A stretch of 64,000 bases of DNA, from positions 665,105 to 729,104 of the forward strand of contig NZ_QAOG01000001.1 in NCBI RefSeq assembly GCF_003050705.1, in the 5' to 3' direction. The notes below the pieces were generated by a model. It was not told the DNA's origin. It did not search any database and was given only the letters and a program-made list of their open reading frames with translations. The stretch is from Sphingomonas aurantiaca (GTDB lineage Bacteria > Pseudomonadota > Alphaproteobacteria > Sphingomonadales > Sphingomonadaceae). The stretch's first letter is position 1, and each line of letters begins with the position of its first letter. The position numbers and the translations under genes are program-made. Shown in pieces: positions 1-7,786 of this stretch.

Positions 1-1
1 C

Positions 2-1012
2 GAGCTGCTCGCGCGCGCCGACTTCATCACGCTGCACACGCCGCTGACCGACCAGACGCGCAACATCCTCTCGGCCGAGGCGCTCGCCAAGACCAAGAAG
101 GGCGTGCGGATCATCAACTGCGCACGCGGCGGGCTGATCGACGAGGTCGCGCTCAAGGCGGCGCTCGATTCGGGCCAGGTCGGCGGCGCCGCGCTCGACG
201 TGTTCGTCGACGAGCCCGCTAAGGCTTCGCCGCTGTTCGGCACGCCCAACTTCGTCAGCACGCCGCATCTCGGCGCGTCGACCAGCGAGGCGCAGGTCAA
301 TGTCGCGATCCAGGTCGCCGAGCAGATGGCCGATTTCCTGATGTCGGGCGGCGTCACCAACGCGCTCAACATGCCGTCGCTGTCGGCCGAGGAAGCGCCG
401 CGGTTGAAGCCCTATATGGCACTCGCCGAAAAGCTCGGCTCGATGGTCGGGCAGCTCGCGCACGGCTCGATCGACCGGATCTCGGTGCATAGCGAGGGTG
501 CCGCCGCCGAGCTCAACCCCAAGCCGATCACCAGCGCGGTGCTCGCCGGGTTCCTCAAGACGCAGACCGCGACCGTCAACATGGTCAACGCGCCATTGAT
601 CGCGCGCGACCGCGGCGTCGAGGTCCGCGAGGTCCGTACCGAGCGCGAGGGCGATTACCACACGCTGCTGCGCGTCGCGGTCCGCACCGAGGATGGCGAG
701 CGGTCGGTCGCGGGCACGCTGTTCGGCGACCAGGCCCCGCGCCTGGTCGAGCTGTTCGGGGTGAAGATCGAGGCCGATCTGGCGGGACCGATGCTCTATG
801 TCGTCAACGTCGACGCGCCGGGCTTCATCGGCCGCCTCGGCACTGCGCTGGGCGAGGCGGGTGTCAACATCGGCACCTTCCACCTCGGCCGCCGCTCGGC
901 GGGCGGCGAGGCGGTGCTGCTGCTGTCGGTCGACGAGGCGGTGACGCCGGACCTGCTGACCAAGGTCCGCGCGCTCCCGGGCGTGAAGACCGCAATGGGC
1001 CTGAACTTCTGA
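2..1012 (+). CDS. serA: D-3-phosphoglycerate dehydrogenase, 3' part (5' end outside window)
   Basis: Catalyses NAD-dependent oxidation of 3-phosphoglycerate, the first step of serine synthesis, in the cytosol. The open frame runs in from the window edge and leaves 336 codons. The fragment begins in the nucleotide-binding domain and shows the hydroxyacid dehydrogenase signature with INCARGG near residue 38 and the catalytic histidine in TPHLGAS (about residue 89). It then has the intervening domain of the long SerA type and a C-terminal ACT domain (about 265-336, motif NIGTFHLGR), which in this family binds serine for feedback control. The total length fits the long (about 525 aa) form. It is followed by a palindromic repeat and then a DUF559 gene on the same strand. 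Identification is secure; only the N-terminus is missing. Confidence 0.95.
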   Translation, partial: ELLARADFITLHTPLTDQTRNILSAEALAKTKKGVRIINCARGGLIDEVALKAALDSGQVGGAALDVFVDEPAKASPLFGTPNFVSTPHLGASTSEAQVNVAIQVAEQMADFLMSGGVTNALNMPSLSAEEAPRLKPYMALAEKLGSMVGQLAHGSIDRISVHSEGAAAELNPKPITSAVLAGFLKTQTATVNMVNAPLIARDRGVEVREVRTEREGDYHTLLRVAVRTEDGERSVAGTLFGDQAPRLVELFGVKIEADLAGPMLYVVNVDAPGFIGRLGTALGEAGVNIGTFHLGRRSAGGEAVLLLSVDEAVTPDLLTKVRALPGVKTAMGLNF

Positions 1013-1017
1013 TAAGA

Positions 1018-1123
1018 CTCCCTCTCCCCTTCGGGGAGAGGGTAGGGGAGAGGGGCAGTACCGCGAGATGGCTTTTGGGGCGGCCCCTCTCCCCGGCCCT
1101 CTCCCCAAAGGGGAGAGGGAGCA
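1018..1123. repeat. REPIN-like inverted repeat pair, GGGGAGAGGG family (copy A)
   Basis: Two hairpin units face each other. The left unit reads CTCCCTCTCCCCTTCGGGGA with its mirror arm, followed by a second G-rich arm; the right unit is its inverted copy ending GGGGAGAGGGAGCAG. About 25 bases separate the inner arms. The same family occurs at 5546-6013, 10026-10130 and 45523-45671. The right edge abuts the GTG start of the DUF559 gene at 1124, and its last bases (GGGAGAGGGAG) form that gene's only visible Shine-Dalgarno sequence. Confidence 0.85.
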
Positions 1124-1486
1124 GTGCCGAAGACTGACGACATCATGCTGGGCCGAGCAAAGGCGATGCGGTCAGTGCAGACCGGACCGGAAATGCGGTT
1201 CTGGTATCAGGTTCGCGCCAAACGCTTCCAGAACGTGAAGTTCGCGCGCCAAGTCGTGATTGGACCGTTTATCGCCGACTTCGTCGCGCGTTCGCACATG
1301 CTGGTCGTCGAGCTTGACGGCGATACGCACACCGATCAAGCACGCGACGCCCGCAGGACGGCGTGGCTGGAAGAGCAGGGATATCGGGTGATCCGTTTCG
1401 CCAATACCGATGTGATGACAAATCTCGAAGGCGTCTTGCAGGTGCTCGGCGATGCACTTGTGACACGCGTGGACCTGATACGATGA
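1124..1486 (+). CDS. DUF559 family protein (Vsr-like endonuclease fold), first copy
   Basis: A 120-residue protein of the DUF559 family, which is related to very-short-patch-repair and other restriction-like endonucleases; no cellular role is established. Visible family motifs are GPFIADF (about residues 45-51), VVELDGDTH (about 58-66, with the acidic pair expected at a metal site) and GYRVIRFANTDVM (about 83-95). The GTG start is chosen because GGGAGAGGGAG lies just before it, contributed by the adjacent palindromic repeat; an ATG at 1145 is the alternative. The stop overlaps the hisZ start by four bases (ATGA), so the two are probably translationally coupled. It interrupts an otherwise ordinary serA-hisZ-purA run of housekeeping genes. 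A second, related copy lies at 5539-5952. Confidence 0.85.
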   Translation: MPKTDDIMLGRAKAMRSVQTGPEMRFWYQVRAKRFQNVKFARQVVIGPFIADFVARSHMLVVELDGDTHTDQARDARRTAWLEEQGYRVIRFANTDVMTNLEGVLQVLGDALVTRVDLIR

Positions 1487-2583
1487 CCGCACTTCTCCCC
1501 GAAGGTTTCCGAGACCGCCTGCCGCCCTTCGCCGATTCGGCGGCGGCATTGGAAGCCCGCGTGCTGGAAGCCGCGCGGCTGTACGGCTACGAACGCGTCG
1601 ATCCGCCGCTCGCCGAATTCGCCGATGGGCTCGAGATGCGGTTGAAGGCCGGCGGGCTGCATGACGCGGTGCGATTCGTCGATCCGGTGTCGCAGCGTAC
1701 GCTCGCGATCCGCCCCGATATCACCGCGCAGGTCGCGCGGATCGCCGCGACGCGGATGGGGCATCACCCCCGGCCGGTGCGGCTCAGCTATGCCGGATCG
1801 GTTCTCAAACTGCGCGCATCGCAGCTCGCGCCCGCGCGTGAGACGCGGCAGATCGGCTGCGAGCTGATCGGGCTCGACTCGGTTGCCGCCGCGCAGGAGC
1901 TCGTCGCGGTCGCGGTCGACATGATCACCGCCGCCGATGTCACCGGCGCCTCGATCGACTTCACGCTCCCCGACCTCGTGCCGACGCTCGCCGCCGGCCC
2001 GCTCCCCGTCGCGCCCGAGCACGTCGCGACGCTGCGCGACCGCCTCGATGCGAAGGATGCCGGCGCGGTCGCCGCGCTGGCGCCCGCCTACCTCCCGTTG
2101 ATCGAGGCGGCCGGGCCGTTCGCGCAGGCGATGGAGCGGTTGCGCGCGTTCGACACGAGCGGCGCGCTCGCCACGCGGCTCGACGCGCTCGCACGCATCG
2201 CCGACGCGATCGACGGTCGCGTCGCGCTGACGCTCGATCCGACCGAGCGGCACGGGTTCGAATATCAGAGCTGGCTCGGCTTCTCGCTGTTCGCCGATGG
2301 CAGCGCGCGCGAGGTCGGCCGCGGCGGCACCTACACGATCGTCCATGAGACGGGCGCGGAGGAGGCCGCGACCGGTTTCTCGCTGTTCGCCGATGCGCTG
2401 GTCGGGCGCACCGCGAGCGTCGATCGCCGCCGCCTGTTCCTGCCGTTCGGCACGCCGGCCAGCGAAGGCGCGGCGATGCGCGCGCAGGGCTGGGTTACCG
2501 TCGCCGCGCTCGAGGCGGGCGATACCCCCGAAGCACAGGTCTGCACGCATCTTTGGGTAGCGGGCGGCCCCCGCGCGCTGTAG
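1483..2583 (+). CDS. hisZ: ATP phosphoribosyltransferase regulatory subunit
   Basis: HisZ is a histidyl-tRNA synthetase paralogue that lacks aminoacylation activity and forms a complex with short-form HisG, the first enzyme of histidine synthesis. The 366-residue protein starts MTALLPEGFRDRLP. It shows the class II synthetase-like core with RPDITAQVARIAATR (about residues 77-91) and a degenerate C-terminal motif region (GRGGTYTIV near 280). There is no C-terminal anticodon-binding domain, which separates it from true HisS. The ATG at 1483 overlaps the DUF559 stop as ATGA. purA follows after 30 bases on the same strand, a common neighbour in sphingomonads. Confidence in family is high; a divergent HisS is unlikely. 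Confidence 0.88.
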   Translation: MTALLPEGFRDRLPPFADSAAALEARVLEAARLYGYERVDPPLAEFADGLEMRLKAGGLHDAVRFVDPVSQRTLAIRPDITAQVARIAATRMGHHPRPVRLSYAGSVLKLRASQLAPARETRQIGCELIGLDSVAAAQELVAVAVDMITAADVTGASIDFTLPDLVPTLAAGPLPVAPEHVATLRDRLDAKDAGAVAALAPAYLPLIEAAGPFAQAMERLRAFDTSGALATRLDALARIADAIDGRVALTLDPTERHGFEYQSWLGFSLFADGSAREVGRGGTYTIVHETGAEEAATGFSLFADALVGRTASVDRRRLFLPFGTPASEGAAMRAQGWVTVAALEAGDTPEAQVCTHLWVAGGPRAL

Positions 2584-2613
2584 GCGCTGCGGGTAATCCT
2601 CAGGAGATAGAGT

Positions 2614-3903
2614 TTGGCCAACGTAGCAGTCATCGGCGCGCAATGGGGCGACGAAGGCAAGGGCAAGATCGTCGACTGGCTCGCCGAGCGGGCCGACATG
2701 GTCGTACGGTTCCAGGGCGGCCACAATGCCGGCCACACTTTGGTCGTCGGCGAGAACGTGTACAAGCTGTCGCTGCTGCCCTCGGGCATCGTGCGCGGCA
2801 CGCCGTCGTTCATCGGCAACGGCGTGGTGCTCGATCCCTGGGCGCTCAAGGACGAGATCGCCCGGCTCGGCGCGCAGGGCGTCGTCGCGACGCCCGAGAC
2901 GCTGCGCATCGCGGATACCTGCGCGCTGATCCTGCCGTTCCACCGCGACCTCGACGGTTTGCGCGAGGATGCAAGCGGCGCGGGCAAGATCGGCACGACG
3001 CGGCGCGGCATCGGCCCGGCCTATGAGGACAAGGTCGGCCGCCGCGCGATCCGCGTGTGCGATCTGGCGCATCTCGACGACCTGGGCCCGCAGCTCGATC
3101 GCCTGACCGCGCATCACGACGCCCTCCGCGCAGGCTTCGGCGAGCCGCCGATCGATCGCGTGCGGCTGATCGCCGAGCTGCGCGAGATCGCCGGCTTCGT
3201 GCTGCCGTTCGCCAAGCCCGTGTGGCGTGACCTCAACGCCGCGCGCGCGGCGGGCAAGCGGATCCTGTTCGAGGGCGCGCAGGGCGTGCTGCTCGACGTC
3301 GATCACGGCACCTATCCGTTCGTAACCTCGTCGAACACGATCTCGGGTGCCGCTGCTGGCGGGTCGGGCCTTGGACCAGCAGCGGTCGGCTTCGTGCTCG
3401 GCATCGCCAAGGCCTATACCACGCGTGTCGGCTCGGGGCCGTTCCCGACGGAGCTCGAGAACGAGACTGGCGAGCGCCTCGGCGTGCGTGGCCACGAGTT
3501 CGGCACCGTTACCGGGCGCAAGCGCCGCTGCGGCTGGTTCGACGCGGTGCTGGTGCGCCAGGCAGCGGCGGTCGGTGGCATCACCGGCATCGCGCTGACC
3601 AAGATCGACGTGCTTGACGGGTTCGACACTGTGTCGATCTGCACCGGCTATAAGCTGCGTGGCGAGACGCTCGATTATTTCCCGGCGCATGCAGCCGACC
3701 AGGCGCTTGTGGAGCCGATCTACGAGACAATGGAAGGCTGGCAGGAGACCACGGCCGGTGCGCGCAGCTGGGCCGACCTGCCTGCGCAGGCGATCAAGTA
3801 TATCCGCCGCATCGAGGAGCTGATCCGCTGCCCGGTGACGCTGGTGTCGACCAGCCCGCAGCGTGCCGACACGATCCTCGTCCGCGACCCGTTCTCGGAC
3901 TGA
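2614..3903 (+). CDS. purA: Adenylosuccinate synthetase
   Basis: Joins IMP and aspartate with GTP to make adenylosuccinate, the committed step to AMP. The 429-residue length is typical. Key residues are in place: the GDEGKGK loop at 12-18 with catalytic Asp13, and GGHNAGHT with catalytic His41. The guanine-specific and IMP-binding stretches (for example [10 protein letters not shown] and [12 protein letters not shown]) are also present. The start is a TTG, preceded at good distance by AGGAGA (2602-2607); no ATG fits the conserved N-terminus. A rho-independent terminator follows directly after the stop, so hisZ and purA probably share a transcript that ends there. Confidence 0.97.
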   Translation: MANVAVIGAQWGDEGKGKIVDWLAERADMVVRFQGGHNAGHTLVVGENVYKLSLLPSGIVRGTPSFIGNGVVLDPWALKDEIARLGAQGVVATPETLRIADTCALILPFHRDLDGLREDASGAGKIGTTRRGIGPAYEDKVGRRAIRVCDLAHLDDLGPQLDRLTAHHDALRAGFGEPPIDRVRLIAELREIAGFVLPFAKPVWRDLNAARAAGKRILFEGAQGVLLDVDHGTYPFVTSSNTISGAAAGGSGLGPAAVGFVLGIAKAYTTRVGSGPFPTELENETGERLGVRGHEFGTVTGRKRRCGWFDAVLVRQAAAVGGITGIALTKIDVLDGFDTVSICTGYKLRGETLDYFPAHAADQALVEPIYETMEGWQETTAGARSWADLPAQAIKYIRRIEELIRCPVTLVSTSPQRADTILVRDPFSD

Positions 3904-3912
3904 CATGAAAAA

Positions 3913-3940
3913 GGCCGGGCGATCGATCGCCCGGCCTCTT
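3913..3940. terminator. Bidirectional rho-independent terminator after purA
   Basis: A perfect 9-bp stem GGCCGGGCG/CGCCCGGCC (3913-3921 with 3928-3936) has a 6-base loop. It is preceded by a run of A on the plus strand and followed by CTCTT, so it can end purA transcription and also the convergent minus-strand gene at 3962. Confidence 0.85.
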
Positions 3941-3961
3941 ATTCGTCAGCCGTGGCTGTGA

Positions 3962-4417
3962 TCAGCGCGGCGTGCCGGTGGTCCCGGTGGTCGAGCCCAT
4001 GGCGCCGCCAGTCGTACCGCCCATCGTGCCCGTGGTGCCGCCCATCGTGCCGCCCATCGTGCCGGTCGTGCCGCCCATCGTGTCGGCACCCATCGTGCTG
4101 CCGGTCGTACCCGACATCGTGCTGCCGGTCGTGCCGGTGCCCATCGTGCCCGAGGCGGTGCCGGACGTCGTGCCACGCGTGCGGCTACGTGCCTTCGTGC
4201 CACGCTGGGTGCGCGTCGTTGCGGTTGAGCCGGTGGTCGTGGACTTGGTCTGGCCCATGGTGCTGCCCGACATGCCGCCGTTCATGCTGCCCGACGCGGT
4301 ACCGCCCATCGTGCCGCCACCCATCGTGCCGCCCATCGCGCCGCCAGTGCTCGTCTGGGCCATCGCCACGCCCGGAATGATCAGGGCTGCTGCGGCGATC
4401 GAAGTCAAAATGCGCAT
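3962..4417 (-). CDS. Secreted Thr/Gly/Met/Ser-rich low-complexity protein
   Basis: A 151-residue protein with a clear Sec signal peptide (MRILTSIAAAALIIPGVAMA, cleavage expected before QTS). The rest is low complexity, built from short repeats such as TMGGT, TMGGTTG and GSTMSG, with one basic Arg/Lys/Thr patch (about residues 68-86). No Cys and no recognised domain. The ATG at 4417 is preferred over the GTG at 4423 because AGGAGAG lies at proper spacing before it. It converges on purA across the shared terminator. It is probably periplasmic or surface-exposed and flexible. Function unknown; similar repetitive exported proteins occur in sphingomonads, but their role is not established. Confidence 0.7.
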   Translation of the reverse strand: MRILTSIAAAALIIPGVAMAQTSTGGAMGGTMGGGTMGGTASGSMNGGMSGSTMGQTKSTTTGSTATTRTQRGTKARSRTRGTTSGTASGTMGTGTTGSTMSGTTGSTMGADTMGGTTGTMGGTMGGTTGTMGGTTGGAMGSTTGTTGTPR

Positions 4418-4474
4418 TGTCACTCTCCTAAGTTATTGAAGAGCAAGCGCTTCAGCGTCGTGTATGTTCCCTGG

Positions 4475-5542
4475 TCAGCCACACTGCCCGCGATGGAGCA
4501 GTGCCTGGTCCGCCAGCACTAGCGCGACCATCGCTTCGACGACGGGGACTCCGCGGATACCGACGCACGGATCATGGCGCCCCTTGGTGGCGATCGTCGC
4601 CGCCTCGCCGGTCGGGCTGATCGTCTCGACGGGGGTGAGGATCGAGCTGGTCGGCTTGAACGCGACTCGCAGACGGATCGGCTGGCCGGTGGCGATCCCG
4701 CCCGCGATCCCGCCGGCATGGTTGGCGAGGAATTCGGGGCCATCCGCGCCCGGGCGCATCGGATCCGCATTGGCTTCGCCCGAGAGCGCGGCGGCGGCGA
4801 ACCCGTCGCCGATCTCGATCCCCTTGACCGCGTTGATGCTCATGCACGCCGAGGCGAGTTCGGAATCGAGCTTGGCATAAAGCGGAGCGCCCCAACCCGC
4901 TGGCACGCCGGTCGCCTCGCACGCGATCACCGCGCCGAGTGACGACCCCGATTTCCGCGCGGCGTCGACCAAAGCCTCCCAGCGCAATGCAGCCTCGGCA
5001 TCGGGGCAGAAGAACGGGTTCTGGTCGATCTGTGCGTCGTCGAAGTTGGCAGGGTCGATCGCATCCCCGCCGATGGTCTCGACCCAGGCGCGGACGCGGA
5101 CCTGCGGCACGACGAGCCGCGCGACCGCACCGGCGGCGACGCGCGCCGCGGTCTCGCGCGCCGACGAGCGGCCGCCGCCGCGATAATCGCGAAAGCCGTA
5201 TTTGGCGTCATAGGCGTAGTCGGCGTGACCGGGGCGATAGGCCTTGGCGACGTCCGAATAGTCTTTCGACCGCTGGTCGACATTCTCGATCATCAGGCTG
5301 ATCGGCGTGCCCGTGGTGCGGCCGTCGAACACGCCCGAGAGGATGCGGACGGTATCCGGCTCGCGCCGCTGCGTGGTGAAGCGCGAGGTGCCGGGGCGGC
5401 GCTTGTCGAGCCAGGGCTGGATATCGGCCTCGGTCAGCGCAATCCCCGGCGGGCACCCGTCGACCACCGCGCCGAGCGCCGGGCCGTGCGACTCGCCCCA
5501 GGTGGTGAAGCGGAACATCCGCCCGAAAGTATTGACGCTCAC
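4475..5542 (-). CDS. aroC: Chorismate synthase
   Basis: Converts 5-enolpyruvylshikimate 3-phosphate to chorismate, the last step of the shikimate pathway, with reduced FMN. The 355 residues match the family. The N-terminal signature [12 protein letters not shown] (about residues 9-20) and the RPGHADYAY and GGRSSARET motifs are all present. The GTG start overlaps the stop of the upstream DUF559 gene as GTGA. The Shine-Dalgarno sequence (GAGGAGAGGG) belongs to the repeat arm at 5546-5603, so translation of this essential gene now depends on repeat-derived DNA, on coupling, or on both. fabI lies further upstream on the same strand. Confidence 0.97.
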   Translation of the reverse strand: MSVNTFGRMFRFTTWGESHGPALGAVVDGCPPGIALTEADIQPWLDKRRPGTSRFTTQRREPDTVRILSGVFDGRTTGTPISLMIENVDQRSKDYSDVAKAYRPGHADYAYDAKYGFRDYRGGGRSSARETAARVAAGAVARLVVPQVRVRAWVETIGGDAIDPANFDDAQIDQNPFFCPDAEAALRWEALVDAARKSGSSLGAVIACEATGVPAGWGAPLYAKLDSELASACMSINAVKGIEIGDGFAAAALSGEANADPMRPGADGPEFLANHAGGIAGGIATGQPIRLRVAFKPTSSILTPVETISPTGEAATIATKGRHDPCVGIRGVPVVEAMVALVLADQALLHRGQCG

Positions 5543-5952
5543 TTCGCCCTCTCCTCGACGGGGAGAGGGAGGGGCCCATGCGAAGCATGGGAGGGTGAGG
5601 GCACGCTGCTAAGTGCAGACAGGATCGCGGCAAGCACCCCGTCCATCCGCTGCATCACGTCGTTGTTCCAGACACGGATCACACGATATCCCTTGTTCGC
5701 GAGGTAGGCGGTTCTGTCGGCGTCATAGGCCACGTCACCGATATGCTGGCTGCCGTCTACCTCGACGACGAGCATGGCGTCCATGCAGAGGAAATCGGCG
5801 ATGAACGGGCCGATCCAGACCTGACGGCGGAACTTGAAGTCGGCGAGGCGGCGGCTGCGGAGGTTCTGCCATAGCCGGATTTCCGCCTCCGTCGCTTCGC
5901 GGCGCAACTGACGTGCTCGGTCCAGTGCTTCGGTGCCGTCGTGTTGCCTCAC
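5539..5952 (-). CDS. DUF559 family protein (Vsr-like endonuclease fold), second copy, inside an inverted REP pair
   Basis: A 137-residue relative of the protein at 1124-1486. It carries the same motifs: [11 protein letters not shown] (about 44-54), VVEVDGSQH (about 61-69) and [13 protein letters not shown] (about 87-99), with an Arg-rich N-terminal helix ([20 protein letters not shown]). The last 20-odd residues (from about [15 protein letters not shown]) are read from the repeat at 5546-5603, so this tail is probably not part of the fold. The GTG start is preceded by GAGGGCAAG from the other repeat half. The stop overlaps aroC by four bases. The nuclease fold is inferred from the family; activity and target are unknown. 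Confidence 0.85.
   Translation of the reverse strand: MRQHDGTEALDRARQLRREATEAEIRLWQNLRSRRLADFKFRRQVWIGPFIADFLCMDAMLVVEVDGSQHIGDVAYDADRTAYLANKGYRVIRVWNNDVMQRMDGVLAAILSALSSVPSPSHASHGPLPLPVEERAK
5546..5603. repeat. REP unit, GGGGAGAGGG family (copy B, left half)
   Basis: A hairpin CCCTCTCC/GGGGAGAGGG is followed by a second hairpin CCATGC-GAA-GCATGG and a GAGGGTGAGGGCA tail. It is the inverted copy, base for base apart from a few positions, of 5955-6013. The two bracket a DUF559 gene. This half encodes the last 20 or so residues of that gene on the minus strand and the ribosome-binding site of aroC. Confidence 0.85.
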
Positions 5953-5954
5953 CT

Positions 5955-6013
5955 TGCCCTCACCCTCCCATGCTGCGCATGGGCCCCTCCCTCTCCCCGG
6001 AGGGGGAGAGGGG
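5955..6013. repeat. REP unit, GGGGAGAGGG family (copy B, right half)
   Basis: Inverted counterpart of 5546-5603: the same second hairpin (CCATGC/GCATGG) and the same CTCTCCCC/GGGGAGAG hairpin. It ends directly against the fabI stop codon (TAA, 6014-6016). Together the halves make a 468-bp unit, repeat-gene-repeat, between aroC and fabI. I see no target-site duplication at its edges. Confidence 0.85.
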
Positions 6014-6817
6014 TTATGCCAGTGCGATGTCGGGGGCGTCTTCGGCCTTCATGCCGATCACGTTGTAGCCGGCGTCGACATGGTGGGTCTCGCCCGTCAC
6101 ACCCGAAGCCAGGTCGCTGAGCAGGTACAGCCCCGCGCCGCCGACGTCGTCGATCGTCACGTTGCGCTTAAGCGGCGAGTTCAGCTCGTTCCACTTCAGG
6201 ATCAGGCGGAAGTCGCCGATGCCGCTGGCGGCCAGCGTTTTGATCGGACCCGCCGAGATCGCGTTGACGCGTATGTTGTCGCGGCCAAGATCGACCGCGA
6301 GATACTGCACGCTCGTCTCGAGCGCGGCCTTCGCCACGCCCATTACGTTGTAATGCGGAATGACCTTCTCGGCGCCGTAATAGCTGAGCGTCAGCATCGC
6401 GCCGCCCTCGGTCATCATCTTGGCGGCGCGCTGCGCGACCGCGACAAACGAGTACACCGAGATGTTCATCGTCATCAGGAAGTTATCGAGGCTGGTATCG
6501 ACGAACCGCCCGCGCAGCTCGTTCTTGTCCGAAAAGCCGATCGCGTGGACGACGAAGTCGATCGTCGGCCACTCTTCCGCCAGCTTGTCGAACGTCGCGT
6601 CGAGCGCGGCCATGTCCGACACGTCGCAATCGAATAGCCGCGCGACGCCAAGCTGCTCGGCGAGCGGGCGAACGCGCTTCTCCATCGTCTCGCCCTGATA
6701 GCTGAACGCAAGCTCAGCGCCCGCCTCGGACAGCTTCTTGGCGATCCCCCAGGCCAGCGACTTGTCGTTCGCCAGACCCATGATCAACCCACGCTTGCCC
6801 GCCATCAAACCGTTCAC
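6014..6817 (-). CDS. fabI: Enoyl-[acyl-carrier-protein] reductase (NADH)
   Basis: Reduces enoyl-ACP in the last step of each fatty-acid elongation round. The 267-residue short-chain dehydrogenase begins MNGLMAGKRGLIMGLANDKS, the typical FabI glycine-rich cofactor loop. Tyr146, Tyr156 and Lys163 in SYYGAEKVIPHYNVMGVAK fall at the same numbers as the catalytic residues of the well-studied E. coli enzyme. The GTG start at 6817 overlaps the stop of the YihY gene (GTGA). The stop abuts a palindromic repeat. It belongs to a minus-strand run J-protein, YihY, fabI, DUF559, aroC. Confidence 0.96.
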   Translation of the reverse strand: MNGLMAGKRGLIMGLANDKSLAWGIAKKLSEAGAELAFSYQGETMEKRVRPLAEQLGVARLFDCDVSDMAALDATFDKLAEEWPTIDFVVHAIGFSDKNELRGRFVDTSLDNFLMTMNISVYSFVAVAQRAAKMMTEGGAMLTLSYYGAEKVIPHYNVMGVAKAALETSVQYLAVDLGRDNIRVNAISAGPIKTLAASGIGDFRLILKWNELNSPLKRNVTIDDVGGAGLYLLSDLASGVTGETHHVDAGYNVIGMKAEDAPDIALA

Positions 6818-7779
6818 GCCGTTCCCGCCTGTACCTGCATATCCGTAGCGGGTTGCTCTAGCGTGGTTTCAAGGGGTTCCGCCAGTGCTGCGTTCAAATG
6901 CGCGCCGAATACCAGGCCGAGCCCGATGACATAGAAAAATAACAGCATGATGACGACGCCGGCGAGACTACCATAGGTTAAGTCGTACCCGCCGAGCCGC
7001 GACAGGATCACCGGCAGCAGCGCGGTTGCGCTGACCCACCAGGCGGTGGTGAACAGCGCACCCGGCCATTTGCGGCACTTCGAATAGCGATAGCGTGACG
7101 GCGTCACCGAGTAGAAAAGCAGGTAGAGCGCGCCGAACATCAGCAGGCCCGGGATCAGCCGCGACAGCCCGACCCAGCCCGCGGCGTCCTGCGCGAACGG
7201 GACCAGCCGGTAGATGAACTGCTCGGCCGCAGTCAGGATGCCCTGCACCAGGAACGACAGCAGCGCGATCACCACCGACAGGATGATGACGGCGGACGAG
7301 CCGAGCCGCGATTTCCAGAACGGCGCGGTCGCCTTGATCCCGTAGGCGCGGTGGAAGATGTCGCGGATCGTCTCGACGAAGCTGCCGACCGTCCACAGCC
7401 CGACGAGCGCGCCCAGCCACAGCAGCGAACCCGTTCGTGCGGCGAGCACGTCGGCGATCGGCTTGCGCAGCAGGTCGCCGACATTGGGCGGCAACACGTT
7501 CAGGAACGATTCGACCGCGCGCACGGTCTCGACGCTCTGCCCGAATAGCGACAGGATGGCTGCGGCGACGATGAAGAACGGAAACACCGTCATCAGTGCG
7601 AGATAGGCAAGGTTCCCCGCATGGATGAACCCGTCGTTGAACACGCCGATCGCCGCGCGCTTGAACACCTCGAACGCACGGCTGCCCGGCTTGACCTTCG
7701 CCATGCCGCGATTGAGACGGGTGCGCGCGCCACCATGCTGGTGCGCGCGCGCTTCGGGCGTAAGGGGACTGTCGTTCAC
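6814..7779 (-). CDS. YihY/BrkB family inner-membrane protein
   Basis: An integral membrane protein of the YihY/BrkB family (historically mislabelled ribonuclease BN); its biochemical role is unsettled. About 321 residues with five or six hydrophobic segments, including NLAYLALMTVFPFFIVAAAIL after the conserved DGFIHAGNLA motif (around residue 50), and a late segment with VVIMLLFFYVIGLGLVFGAHLN. The GTG at 7779 is chosen because the resulting N-terminus (VNDSPLTPEARAH) resembles sphingomonad homologues; an ATG at 7704 is the alternative. The gene starts 8 bases after the J-protein stop and overlaps fabI by four bases, so the three are likely co-transcribed. Confidence 0.85.
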   Translation of the reverse strand: MNDSPLTPEARAHQHGGARTRLNRGMAKVKPGSRAFEVFKRAAIGVFNDGFIHAGNLAYLALMTVFPFFIVAAAILSLFGQSVETVRAVESFLNVLPPNVGDLLRKPIADVLAARTGSLLWLGALVGLWTVGSFVETIRDIFHRAYGIKATAPFWKSRLGSSAVIILSVVIALLSFLVQGILTAAEQFIYRLVPFAQDAAGWVGLSRLIPGLLMFGALYLLFYSVTPSRYRYSKCRKWPGALFTTAWWVSATALLPVILSRLGGYDLTYGSLAGVVIMLLFFYVIGLGLVFGAHLNAALAEPLETTLEQPATDMQVQAGTA

Positions 7780-7786
7780 AACGCGT

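Noticed and set aside
1336..3906. 856-codon minus-strand open frame antisense to hisZ and purA
   Set aside because: Typical shadow in very GC-rich DNA: Arg/Asp/Ala-rich, no domain, exactly opposite conserved enzymes.
5546..6013. Repeat-DUF559-repeat unit as an ordinary insertion sequence
   Set aside because: No transposase, no target-site duplication visible, and the same repeats occur elsewhere as REPIN-like pairs without a gene, so an IS label is not supported.
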